Origin: Pseudomonadota bacterium
GTDB taxonomy: Bacteria > Pseudomonadota > Gammaproteobacteria > Steroidobacterales > Woeseiaceae
Direction: 5' to 3'
DNA length: 6,777 nucleotides
NCBI GenBank assembly: GCA_022360335.1
Contig: JAKSCZ010000153.1
Span: 1-6,777, forward strand
Shown: in pieces, positions 1 through 5,850 of the stretch
Numbering within the stretch: position 1 is the first letter of the stretch
Layout: each line of letters opens with the position of its first letter
Notes under the pieces: generated by a model
The model's database searches: none
What the model saw: the letters and a program-made list of their open reading frames with translations, nothing else
What the model was told of the DNA's origin: nothing
Position numbers and translations under genes: made by a program

Positions 1-387
1 CCAGTCGCTCTGCCGGATGTAGCCTCTTGCCACGAAATAGACGAACGGCAGCAGGAAGACGATACCGATCGCCCGACCGAGCAGGCGGTGGAGGTATTCG
101 AGCCAGAAGATACCCTTGAAGTCGGCGACGTCGAAACCGGAATTGACCTGCCGGAACTCGGGCGTCTGCCGGTACATCTCGAATACGCGCTGCCACTCGG
201 CGTCGGTCAGCGGCGGCAGGACCCCCATCAGCGGCCGCCAGTCGACCATCGACAGCCCGGATCCCGTCAGGCGCGTCAATCCGCCGAGCACGACCATTGC
301 GAACACCATCGCGCACAGCAATAACAGCCAGCGGACGACCTTGCGGTCGTCGGCCGAGGCGATCCCGAACGTGGCGGCCTGAGACAT
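1..387 (-). CDS. ctaA: Heme A synthase, COX15/CtaA family (N-terminal part, cut by window edge)
   Basis: Reading the minus strand from an ATG at 387 gives 129 uninterrupted codons that run off the left edge. Heme A synthase is an integral inner-membrane protein that oxidises the C8 methyl of heme O to the formyl group of heme A for aa3-type cytochrome oxidase. Seen: a first membrane segment at about residues 20-37 that ends in GGLTRLTGSGLSM (35-47), then DWRPLMGVLPPL (49-60), then DFKGIFWLEYLHRLLGR (89-105), whose E97 and H100 fit the conserved EYxHR motif with a heme-ligand histidine, and a second hydrophobic segment from about 106 to 120. These are hallmarks of the COX15-like branch. In-frame ATGs further upstream (minus-strand codons within about 42 nt) would extend it into the divergent gene; I prefer 387 because residues 1-20 already give a normal-length N-terminus. 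No clear Shine-Dalgarno site is visible. The remaining two-thirds of the protein lies outside. Confidence 0.93.
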   Translation of the reverse strand, partial: MSQAATFGIASADDRKVVRWLLLLCAMVFAMVVLGGLTRLTGSGLSMVDWRPLMGVLPPLTDAEWQRVFEMYRQTPEFRQVNSGFDVADFKGIFWLEYLHRLLGRAIGIVFLLPFVYFVARGYIRQSDW

Positions 388-410
388 GGTCCGGAATCTT
401 ACGTCATAAT
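381..410 (+). promoter_or_regulatory. Candidate sigma-70 promoter for the hydroxy-acid dehydrogenase gene
   Basis: GAGACA (381-386, four of six to TTGACA) and CATAAT (405-410, five of six to TATAAT) are separated by 18 bp. Initiation 7-9 nt after the -10 element would fall at about 417-419, essentially on the A of the ATG at 419. The -35 element overlaps the start codon of divergent ctaA. This is a consensus match by eye with no experimental support. Confidence 0.35.
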
Positions 411-418
411 GCTCCCCC

Positions 419-1570
419 ATGGGCATCCGTGCTTGTAACAACATCATGGACTTCAGGCGCATCGCGAAACGCAGGCTGCCGGCGCCGGTGTTCCACTACA
501 TCGACGGGGGCGCCGACGACGAATGGTCGATGCGCCGCAATACGGAGTCCTTCAACGACTACGAACTGCTGCCGTCCCACCTGAGCGACGTCAGCTCCGT
601 GGACATCCGTGCATCGCTGTTCGGCCGGCCGGTCGACTGGCCCGTGATGATCTCGCCGACCGGCGCGTCGTATCTGTTCCATCGTGACGGCGAGCCCGCC
701 GTCGCGCGCGCCGCCGGCAGGTTCAATATGCCGTACAGCCTGTCGACGGTCGGCACGACCTCGATCGAGGATGTCGCGGCGATCGGCGATCACCCCAAGG
801 TTTTCCAGATCTATGTCTTCAGGGACCGGGGAATGACGCAACGATTCGTGCGGCGCTGCAAGGAGAGCGGCTACGCGGCGTTGTGCCTCACGGTCGACAC
901 ACCCGTCGCCGGCAATCGCGAGCGCGACCGCTACTACGGCATGATGGCCACGGCGAAGCCGGCCCTGCGCAGCGTGCCGAGCATGCTGCGGCACCCGGGC
1001 TGGCTGTACCGCGCCGTCGTCCGGAAAGACATGGAACTCGTCAACATAACGAAAGACGAACACGCGCCGAAGTTCACCGACATGAGCGTCATGGAATTCA
1101 TCGACAGCCAGTTCGACCGTTCACTGACCTGGCAGGACGTCGAATGGCTGGCCGGGGAGTGGGGCGGCCCGCTGATCGTCAAGGGCGTCCAGACCGTCGA
1201 GGACTGCCGCAAGGCCGCGGACTCGGGGGCGACGGCCGTGATGCTGTCGAATCACGGCGGCAGGCAGCTCGACGGCAGCCCGGCGCCGGTGGATTGCATT
1301 GCGAGCGTCGCCGATGCGCTGCGCGACCGGCTCGAGATCATCTGCGACGGCGGCATCCGGCGCGGCTCGCACATCGCCAGGGCGCTTGCGCTGGGCGCCA
1401 GTGCCGTCGGTATCGGACGGGCCTATCTGTACCCGCTGGCGGCGGGCGGCGAGGCCGGCGTCGAGCGCGGGCTCGGACTGTTGCGCGACGAACTTCGGCG
1501 CACGATGGCGCTGATCGGGTGCAGCGACATCGGCGGACTCGACGGGCGCTACGTACGGAAAAGGCGTTGA
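419..1570 (+). CDS. FMN-dependent alpha-hydroxy-acid dehydrogenase/oxidase (LldD / glycolate oxidase family)
   Basis: The 383-aa product has the expected length for a single-domain TIM-barrel flavoenzyme that oxidises L-2-hydroxy acids (lactate, glycolate, mandelate or similar) to 2-oxo acids using FMN. Visible family residues: Y27 in FHYIDGGADDE (25-35), Y132 in FQIYVF, D160 in LTVDTPVAGNRERD, K255 in LIVKGVQ, catalytic base H279 and substrate-carboxylate R282 in SNHGGRQLDGSPAP, and the FMN-phosphate region CDGGIRRGSHI (D310, R314) followed by GASAVGIGRAYLY. All catalytic positions known from spinach glycolate oxidase appear present, so it should be active. The substrate cannot be fixed from sequence; L-lactate is a reasonable default, with electrons passed to the quinone pool or oxygen. 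The start at 419 is the first ATG after an in-frame stop at 407-409. There is no Shine-Dalgarno site, and a second Met at residue 10 also lacks one. It is divergent from ctaA. Confidence 0.93.
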   Translation: MGIRACNNIMDFRRIAKRRLPAPVFHYIDGGADDEWSMRRNTESFNDYELLPSHLSDVSSVDIRASLFGRPVDWPVMISPTGASYLFHRDGEPAVARAAGRFNMPYSLSTVGTTSIEDVAAIGDHPKVFQIYVFRDRGMTQRFVRRCKESGYAALCLTVDTPVAGNRERDRYYGMMATAKPALRSVPSMLRHPGWLYRAVVRKDMELVNITKDEHAPKFTDMSVMEFIDSQFDRSLTWQDVEWLAGEWGGPLIVKGVQTVEDCRKAADSGATAVMLSNHGGRQLDGSPAPVDCIASVADALRDRLEIICDGGIRRGSHIARALALGASAVGIGRAYLYPLAAGGEAGVERGLGLLRDELRRTMALIGCSDIGGLDGRYVRKRR

Positions 1571-1571
1571 C

Positions 1572-1633
1572 CGCCCGGAAATTGCGCAATCGGGCGCGAT
1601 TTGACCAGAAAATCGCCTGTCGCGTGTTTTTTT
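1572..1633 (+). terminator. Possible rho-independent terminator after the hydroxy-acid dehydrogenase gene
   Basis: Just after the stop codon there is CGCCCG (1572-1577) paired with CGGGCG (1591-1596), flanking the palindrome ATTGCGCAAT. A second inverted repeat follows: GCGATTT (1596-1602) with AAATCGC (1610-1616), loop of 7 nt. An alternative pairing, CGCGA (1595-1599) with TCGCG (1620-1624), ends two bases before a run of seven T (1627-1633). The T run and nearby stems suggest termination, but the best stem is 10 nt from the T run and the adjacent stem has a 20-nt loop, so the match to a classical terminator is imperfect. Confidence 0.45.
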
Positions 1634-1818
1634 CCCAACGGGACGTATTTCCCTGAAACCCCTGTATTCATGGGACTGCCGGCGCCGATTCACCGGTAAA
1701 CCGGGCGCTTGCGGGTGCCCGGTTACAAAAATGCAACAAAATTGCGAGTACCATCGGCGTGCCGTCGCCCGATTACGGGGGTGGCGCAGGGACCGTCAAG
1801 ATGGCGGCGTGTTTGTGT
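1634..1818 (+). promoter_or_regulatory. Non-coding leader region upstream of the cold-shock gene
   Basis: I find no credible gene in this gap. It probably holds the promoter and a long 5' untranslated region for the cold-shock gene, as is known for cspA of Escherichia coli (long structured leader). I cannot place the promoter with confidence: TACCAT (1749-1754) matches four of six -10 bases, but no good -35 sits at the right spacing; TTGCGA (1742-1747) is a weak -35 lacking a good partner. The hairpin at 1696-1726 is listed separately. Confidence 0.35.
1696..1726. repeat. Inverted repeat (8-bp perfect stem) upstream of the cold-shock gene
   Basis: AACCGGGC (1699-1706) and GCCCGGTT (1717-1724) pair perfectly around a 10-nt loop. 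Skipping A1698 as a bulge allows two more pairs (G1696-C1726, T1697-A1725). No T run follows on either strand, so it does not look like an intrinsic terminator. It lies 103 bp upstream of the cold-shock start codon. It could be an operator, an element of the mRNA leader, or an accidental GC-rich palindrome. Confidence 0.6.
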
Positions 1819-1824
1819 AAGAGG
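1819..1824 (+). promoter_or_regulatory. Ribosome binding site of the cold-shock gene
   Basis: AAGAGG is a good match to the anti-Shine-Dalgarno complement and sits 5 nt before the ATG at 1830. It is the clearest ribosome binding site in the window, which fits a highly expressed small protein and fixes the start. Confidence 0.7.
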
Positions 1825-1829
1825 TAGTT

Positions 1830-2042
1830 ATGTCAGGCGAGAGAGTTGAAGGAACCGTCAAGTGGTTCAATGACGACAAGGGGTTTGGTTTCATCGAGCG
1901 CGAAGGCGCCCAGGACGTTTTCGTGCACCACACGGCGATCCAGATGGAAGGATTCAAGTCGCTGAAGGAAGGCCAGAAGGTAACGATGGAAGTGACCCAG
2001 GGACAGAAAGGTCCCCAGGCGGACAACGTTATCCCGGAATAA
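1830..2042 (+). CDS. Cold-shock domain protein (CspA family)
   Basis: The 70-aa product is a single cold-shock (OB-fold) domain of standard length. It binds single-stranded RNA and DNA in the cytoplasm and is known in the family to melt mRNA structure and act as an RNA chaperone or antiterminator. Seen: the N-terminal strand GTVKWFNDDKGFGFI (8-22) including the RNP1 motif KGFGFI (17-22), RNP2 VFVHH (30-34), and the closing GPQADNVIPE typical of the C-terminus. Aromatic nucleic-acid-stacking residues W12, F19, F21, F31 and H33 are present. The start is supported by AAGAGG 5 nt upstream. It is probably monocistronic, with a 258-bp untranslated gap upstream and a strong hairpin downstream. Whether it is cold-induced or constitutive cannot be told from sequence. 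Confidence 0.96.
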   Translation: MSGERVEGTVKWFNDDKGFGFIEREGAQDVFVHHTAIQMEGFKSLKEGQKVTMEVTQGQKGPQADNVIPE

Positions 2043-2057
2043 TCGGTCCACGACCGA
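2043..2057. repeat. Short 6-bp hairpin directly after the cold-shock stop codon
   Basis: TCGGTC (2043-2048) pairs with GACCGA (2052-2057) across a 3-nt loop. It begins one base after the stop codon and is followed by an A-run (2064-2069), not a T-run, so it is not a standard plus-strand intrinsic terminator. It may stabilise the mRNA 3' end. Confidence 0.4.
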
Positions 2058-2080
2058 CACTCCAAAAAACCTTAGAAATG

Positions 2081-2108
2081 CGCTTGCCGGAACCGAATCC
2101 GGCAAGCG
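2081..2108. repeat. Perfect 11-bp inverted repeat between the cold-shock and DUF7009-like genes
   Basis: CGCTTGCCGGA (2081-2091) and TCCGGCAAGCG (2098-2108) are exact reverse complements around a 6-nt loop (ACCGAA). This is the strongest palindrome I found in the window. On the plus strand no T run follows, but it lies 39 nt past the cold-shock stop codon, where a terminator or 3'-end-stabilising stem is expected. On the minus strand it is followed 11 nt later by six T (plus-strand A-run 2064-2069), yet no minus-strand gene ends here. Confidence 0.7.
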
Positions 2109-2122
2109 GCGTCCAATGTGCC

Positions 2123-2506
2123 GTGAAACTCAGGATTCGCGACAATTCGATACGGTTGCGCCTCATGCGTGGCGAGGTCGATGCGTTGCGCGCGGACGGT
2201 CTCGTTTCGGCCGGGACGGCGTTTCCGGGCAGCCGCAGTTTTCGCTACTGCGTCGAGAGCAGCCCGGCCAGCGTCAATCCCGCGGCGTTCTTCTCGGACA
2301 ACGAGCTGATCGTCCGCCTGCCGGAGACGGCGGTGCTGGCGTGGGCGACGACCGAGCAGGTATCGATCCGCGGTGAGCAGTTACTGGACGACGGCGAAAG
2401 ACTGACAATCCTCGTCGAGAAGGACTTCGTGTGCCTGGCCGGGCGCGACGACGAGGACGAATCGGACATGTACCCGCACCCGGCGGCGGGCGAGGCCGGC
2501 TGCTAG
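2123..2506 (+). CDS. DUF7009-like small protein of unknown function
   Basis: I start this at GTG 2123, giving 127 aa beginning MKLRIRDNSIRLRL, which resembles the conserved N-terminus of a family of short bacterial proteins I know as DUF7009. An ATG at 2078 in frame would add 15 residues, but that extension is encoded by the 11-bp inverted repeat and has no ribosome site, so I reject it. The C-terminal part EKDFVCLAGRDDEDESDMYP (residues about 101-120) also fits the family pattern of FVCL followed by acidic residues and a D-x-YP-x-P end. No signal peptide, membrane segment or catalytic motif is visible; it is predicted cytoplasmic. Its role is unknown. It ends 2 bp before the next ORF, so the two were probably cotranscribed. 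Family assignment is from memory of the pattern. Confidence 0.72.
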   Translation: MKLRIRDNSIRLRLMRGEVDALRADGLVSAGTAFPGSRSFRYCVESSPASVNPAAFFSDNELIVRLPETAVLAWATTEQVSIRGEQLLDDGERLTILVEKDFVCLAGRDDEDESDMYPHPAAGEAGC

Positions 2507-2508
2507 CC

Positions 2509-2736
2509 GTGGCGCGGTATGCGGGATTCGAAGAGCGCACGATCCGGTTCCTTGACGAGCTGAAGGCGAACAACGATCGCGACTGGTTCGGGGAGAACAA
2601 GAGCCGCTACGAGGAAGACGTGCTCGACGTCGCCGTTTGCCTGAAGCCGCAGTTCCAGCGCACCGTGGAGACCTCGTTCCGCAATGCCGAGGCTTTCATG
2701 CGCTTCCTGTGCAAGGCGGTCGGCGTCAGCTTCTGA
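2509..2736 (+). pseudogene. Truncated DUF2461-like gene (probable remnant)
   Basis: From GTG 2509 the product is 75 aa. Residues 4-40 (YAGFEERTIRFLDELKANND, then DWFGENKSRYEEDVLD) match the N-terminus of DUF2461 (TIGR02453) proteins, which normally run to about 210-230 aa. After residue 40 (about base 2628) similarity to the family as I know it stops; the 35-residue tail, with ETSFRNAEAFMRFLCKAVG, is unfamiliar. I looked for the expected continuation in the other two plus frames to the end of the ORF and did not find it, so a simple frameshift is unlikely; a deletion or replacement joining foreign sequence is more likely. It could still be expressed as a short protein. It follows the DUF7009-like gene by 2 bp and overlaps the convergent redoxin gene by 11 bp. 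DUF2461 function is unknown. Confidence 0.6.
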
Positions 2737-3316
2737 GCGTCTTTCGAAGCTCGCGCAACAGCAGGCGCGGGTCCGGACGGTCCGATATGTGTTTCGACAA
2801 TTCCGTGTGCCGGATGATGCCGGCTGCGTCGACGATCAGCGCCGTCGGCCAGATCGTATCGTTGCCGTATTCCTTGCGGTATTCGCCCGGTACGCCGCCT
2901 TCCTGCAACAGGCCGAGCTGCTTCGTGACGCTCAAGTCCCGGTCGAGCCAGAAGTCGAACTCCACTTTGAAGAAATCGGCGACGCGCCGCGTCGTTTCGA
3001 GCGGCTTCGGCGTGACCAGGATCAGTCGCGCGCCGAGACCGACGATGTCCCGGTAGTACTGGGTCAGGTTGCTGACCTGGCGACTGCAGAACGGGCACCA
3101 GTTGCCCCTGACGAACAGAATCACGGCAGGCGCTCCGTGCAGTTCCAACGAGCGAACGGGGTTGCCCCGTTCGTCGACCGCCCTGAAATCGGGCAACGGC
3201 GAGCCGGGTCTGAGCTGCGATGGGGTCCCCCGCAGGCCGCGCAGGCGGATCCAGAGAAAAGCGGCGAGCAGCGTGCCCGCGAGGGCCGCAATCGCAATGT
3301 AGATCGTCGTCGGCAC
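2726..3316 (-). CDS. Membrane-anchored redoxin / peroxiredoxin-like protein with CPFC motif
   Basis: With GTG 3316 as start the product is 196 aa. Residues 5-23 (IYIAIAALAGTLLAAFLWI) form one N-terminal membrane segment, followed by an AhpC/TSA-redoxin thioredoxin-fold domain from about 36. Seen: LRPGSPLPDFRAVDERG, then FVRGNWCPFCSRQVSNL with C74 and C77, the only cysteines in the protein, and IWPTALIVDAAGIIRH, where the Pro after Trp is the expected cis-proline. This suggests a thiol-disulfide or peroxide-related role at the membrane. The start is uncertain: a TTG at 3352 adds 12 residues including four consecutive arginines, which would favour a cytoplasmic N-terminus and a periplasmic domain, while RLRGLR after the helix argues the opposite. 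Neither start has a well-spaced Shine-Dalgarno site. The gene is divergent from aacS and convergent with the DUF2461 remnant. Partner and substrate are unknown. Confidence 0.85.
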   Translation of the reverse strand: MPTTIYIAIAALAGTLLAAFLWIRLRGLRGTPSQLRPGSPLPDFRAVDERGNPVRSLELHGAPAVILFVRGNWCPFCSRQVSNLTQYYRDIVGLGARLILVTPKPLETTRRVADFFKVEFDFWLDRDLSVTKQLGLLQEGGVPGEYRKEYGNDTIWPTALIVDAAGIIRHTELSKHISDRPDPRLLLRELRKTLRS

Positions 3317-3343
3317 CGCGACAGTATTACTCCGGCGACGGCG

Positions 3344-3371
3344 TGGACACAAGGCGGGATTTGTGGATACT
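3344..3371 (+). promoter_or_regulatory. Candidate sigma-70 promoter for the aacS operon
   Basis: TGGACA (3344-3349, five of six to TTGACA) and GATACT (3366-3371, four of six to TATAAT) are spaced by 16 bp. Initiation near 3378-3380 would leave a leader of about 28 nt before the ATG at 3407. The -35 region overlaps the alternative TTG start of the divergent redoxin gene. Consensus match by eye only. Confidence 0.4.
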
Positions 3372-3406
3372 GGTTAGCCTCGAAAACCCACGCGAACGAT
3401 CGCAAG

Positions 3407-5344
3407 ATGCCCGGAAATCCGATCCTCTGGAAACCCGCCGCGGAACGCGTACGGGGCTCGGCCATGGGCCGTTTCATGCAGAAAACCGGGCACGACGGCT
3501 ATGCCTCGCTGTACGACTGGTCGATAAGCGACTCGCCGTCGTTCTGGTCCGCGTTGTGCGAGTTCTGCGACGTCGAGTTCGCGCGCGAGGCCGACGCGGT
3601 CATCGCACGGCCCGACGACATCATGGACGCGGGATGGTTCGCGGGCAGCCGGCTCAACTACGCCGCGCACCAGTTGCGCTGCGGGGGCGAAAACGCGGCG
3701 CTCGTGTTCCGCGGCGAAGACGGCACCCGGCGCGAGATCAGCCGCGACGAGCTGCGAGAGCGGGTCTCCGCAGTCGCGGCAGGATTGCGGGCCGCCGGTG
3801 TGACGACGGGCGACCGCGTCGCGGCCTTCCTGCCGAATTGTCCCGAGGCGATCGTTGCGATGCTCGCCACGGCGAGTATCGGCGCCGTCTGGTCGTCCTG
3901 TTCGCCCGATTTCGGTATCAACGGCGTCGTCGACCGCTTCGGCCAGATTCAGCCGAAGGTTCTGTTCGCCGTCAACGGCTACTACTACAACGGCAAGACC
4001 TGTGACACGCGTACGACCGTCAGGGGGGTGGTCGAGGCGATCGGGAGCATCGAATGCACGGTCATCGTCGAGTTCGCGCGCGATCTCGACGAGGCGGCCG
4101 GGGTACGCGGAGAACGTGCCTGGGCGGAATTCGCCCGTGACGGCAGGCCGCTGGAATTCGAGCCCGTCGACTTCGACCATCCGTTGTTCATCGTGTTTTC
4201 GTCCGGGACGACGGGCGTGCCCAAGTGCATCGTGCACGGTCACGGCGGTACGCTGTTGCAGCACCTGAAAGAGCACGTGCTGCACGCGGACGTCCGCGAC
4301 GGCGACCGGCTTTTCTATTTCACGACGTGCGGGTGGATGATGTGGAACTGGCTGGCGAGCGGGCTCGCATCCGGCGCGACGCTGATCCTGTTCGACGGTT
4401 CGCCGTTCTTCAATGACGGGCGCGTGCTCTGGCAGATTGCGGAAGAGGAAGGCATTACGATCTTCGGCACCAGCGCGAAGTACATCGCGGCGCTCGAGAA
4501 GGCCGGTCTGCGCCCCGGCGACGAGTTCGCGCTGGACCACCTGCGTGCGGTGCTGTCGACCGGCTCGCCGCTCGCGCCGGAGAGCTTCGACTACGTCTAC
4601 GATGCGATCGGCGCCGATCTGCAGCTGGCGTCGATCTCGGGCGGTACGGACATCCTGAGCTGCTTCGCACTCGGCAATCCCGCGCTGCCCGTACGCCGGG
4701 GCGAGTTGCAGTGCCGCGGTCTCGGAATGGCCGTCGAGGTATGGAACGACGCCGGCGAGCCCGTGATCGGCGAGCATGGCGAACTCGTCTGTACGCGGCC
4801 GTTTCCTGCGGCGCCGGTCGGCTTCTGGAACGATCCGGACGGCGCCCGCTACCGGAAGGCGTATTTCGAGCGCTTCGACGGCGTCTGGGCGCACGGCGAT
4901 TTCGCGGAGCTGACCGCCGACGGCGGTCTCATGATCTACGGTCGCTCCGACGCCGTTCTGAATCCCGGCGGCGTGCGCATCGGCACGGCCGAGATCTACC
5001 GCCAGGTCGAGAAGCTCGACGAGGTCGTCGAGAGCATCGCGATCGGCCAGCACTGGGGAGACGACGTTCGGGTCGTGCTGTTCGTCGTCCTGCGCGACGG
5101 CGTCACGCTCGACGACGGGCTGCGGCAGTGCATTCGCGCGGCGATCCGGGAAAACACGACGCCACGTCACGTCCCGGCGAAGATCATCGATGTGCCCGAG
5201 ATTCCGCGTACGAAGAGCGGCAAGATCGTCGAGCTCGCGGTGCGCTCGGTCGTGCACGGCGAGCCGGTAAAGAACACCGAGGCACTGGCCAATCCCGATG
5301 CCCTGTCCCATTTCGCCGGAATCGCCGAGCTGGCCGGGAACTGA
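3407..5344 (+). CDS. aacS: Acetoacetate-CoA ligase (acetoacetyl-CoA synthetase)
   Basis: The 645-aa product matches the usual ~650-aa length of acetoacetyl-CoA synthetase (EC 6.2.1.16), an ANL-superfamily adenylate-forming enzyme that makes acetoacetyl-CoA, AMP and PPi from acetoacetate, CoA and ATP in the cytoplasm. Seen: the N-terminal NPILWKPAAERV and SLYDWSISDSPSFW region characteristic of this subfamily, IGAVWSSCSPDFG, the phosphate loop FSSGTTGVPK (264-273), TTCGWMMWNW, SISGGTDI, WAHGDF (494-499), the hinge YGRSDAVLNPGG (511-522), and PRTKSGKIVE (600-609) with K606 as the catalytic lysine that is acetylated in related acyl-CoA synthetases. Start ATG 3407 gives the normal N-terminus; the open frame continues far upstream antisense to the redoxin gene, which I treat as chance. 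It allows use of acetoacetate from ketone bodies or polyhydroxybutyrate. The stop overlaps the next start (TGATG). Confidence 0.95.
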   Translation: MPGNPILWKPAAERVRGSAMGRFMQKTGHDGYASLYDWSISDSPSFWSALCEFCDVEFAREADAVIARPDDIMDAGWFAGSRLNYAAHQLRCGGENAALVFRGEDGTRREISRDELRERVSAVAAGLRAAGVTTGDRVAAFLPNCPEAIVAMLATASIGAVWSSCSPDFGINGVVDRFGQIQPKVLFAVNGYYYNGKTCDTRTTVRGVVEAIGSIECTVIVEFARDLDEAAGVRGERAWAEFARDGRPLEFEPVDFDHPLFIVFSSGTTGVPKCIVHGHGGTLLQHLKEHVLHADVRDGDRLFYFTTCGWMMWNWLASGLASGATLILFDGSPFFNDGRVLWQIAEEEGITIFGTSAKYIAALEKAGLRPGDEFALDHLRAVLSTGSPLAPESFDYVYDAIGADLQLASISGGTDILSCFALGNPALPVRRGELQCRGLGMAVEVWNDAGEPVIGEHGELVCTRPFPAAPVGFWNDPDGARYRKAYFERFDGVWAHGDFAELTADGGLMIYGRSDAVLNPGGVRIGTAEIYRQVEKLDEVVESIAIGQHWGDDVRVVLFVVLRDGVTLDDGLRQCIRAAIRENTTPRHVPAKIIDVPEIPRTKSGKIVELAVRSVVHGEPVKNTEALANPDALSHFAGIAELAGN

Positions 5345-5850
5345 TGGAGCGAGCGGGCCTGGCAATCACGAGTGGGCGCGTGCTGCCCGACTGGATCGAC
5401 CTGAACGAACACATGAACGTTGCGTACTACCTGCTTGCATTCGCCCGGGCCGTCGATGCCCTCTGGGAGATATTCGGCCTGACCGAGGAGTACGTGCGCA
5501 CGCACTCGAGTTCGACCATCGCCGTCGAATCGCACGTTGCCTGGAAGCGCGAGGTGTTCGAAGGCGATCCCTACGTCGTGACGGCGCAGGTACTCGCGTA
5601 CGACGAGAAACGCATCCACCAGTTCCAGCGCATGTATCACGCCGGGGAAGGCTACCTCGCCGCAACCTGCGAGTGGATGAACCTGCACTTCGATACCGGC
5701 AAACGCCGTGTCGCGCCGTGGCCTGACGATGTCCTTGCACGCATCGCCCGGTTCGCCGGGGAGCAGGGCGCGCCGGCGTGGCCGGCGGAAGCCGGGCGGC
5801 GCATGCAGGTGAAGACACCGTTGTTCAGCGTTCGGCGGGAAGCGTCATGA
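5344..5850 (+). CDS. Hot-dog fold acyl-CoA thioesterase family protein
   Basis: The 168-aa product looks like a 4HBT-type hot-dog thioesterase, an enzyme family that hydrolyses acyl-CoA to acid and CoA in the cytoplasm. Seen: WIDLNEHMNVAYYLLAFARA (residues 17-36) corresponds to the conserved D-x-N-x-HMN-x-x-YY signature that opens the long hot-dog helix; D19 is the likely catalytic acid/base. SHVAWKREVFEGDP then AYDEKRIHQFQRMYH form the central strands. The branch resembles thioesterases near carnitine and betaine catabolic genes, but no carnitine dehydrogenase is visible here. The ATG shares one base with the aacS stop, and its own stop overlaps glpK by 4 bp, so it is very likely translationally coupled to both. 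A GGGAA (5336-5340) close to the start may act as ribosome site. Natural substrate unknown; a product of acetoacetyl-CoA or short-chain acyl-CoA metabolism is a guess from context. Confidence 0.85.
   Translation: MERAGLAITSGRVLPDWIDLNEHMNVAYYLLAFARAVDALWEIFGLTEEYVRTHSSSTIAVESHVAWKREVFEGDPYVVTAQVLAYDEKRIHQFQRMYHAGEGYLAATCEWMNLHFDTGKRRVAPWPDDVLARIARFAGEQGAPAWPAEAGRRMQVKTPLFSVRREAS

Noticed and set aside
88..382. Plus-strand ORFs of 78 and 88 codons over the ctaA region
   Set aside because: They are antisense shadows; the minus strand encodes an unmistakable COX15-type protein.
883..1656. A 257-codon plus-strand ORF overlapping the hydroxy-acid dehydrogenase
   Set aside because: It is an arginine-rich out-of-frame reading of a gene whose correct frame keeps all catalytic residues.
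1796..2105. Minus-strand ORFs of about 90 codons opposite the cold-shock gene
   Set aside because: No motif or ribosome site; they mirror the coding bias of the cold-shock gene.
2078..2122. ATG start at 2078 for the DUF7009-like protein
   Set aside because: The added 15 residues are coded by the inverted repeat, have no ribosome site, and precede the conserved N-terminus beginning at GTG 2123.
2684..3406. In-frame upstream extension of aacS (240 extra codons)
   Set aside because: It lies antisense to the redoxin gene, has no recognisable domain, and the 3407 start already gives the family N-terminus and length.
4711..5343. In-frame upstream extension of the thioesterase across the aacS gene
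   Set aside because: The arginine-rich translation is an out-of-frame reading of aacS; the ATG at 5344 gives a normal hot-dog protein.
3374..5365. A 663-codon open frame on the minus strand, opposite aacS
   Set aside because: Its composition (very rich in R, D, A, E) is what the antisense of a high-GC gene gives, it shows no family motif, and the plus strand clearly encodes acetoacetate-CoA ligase.
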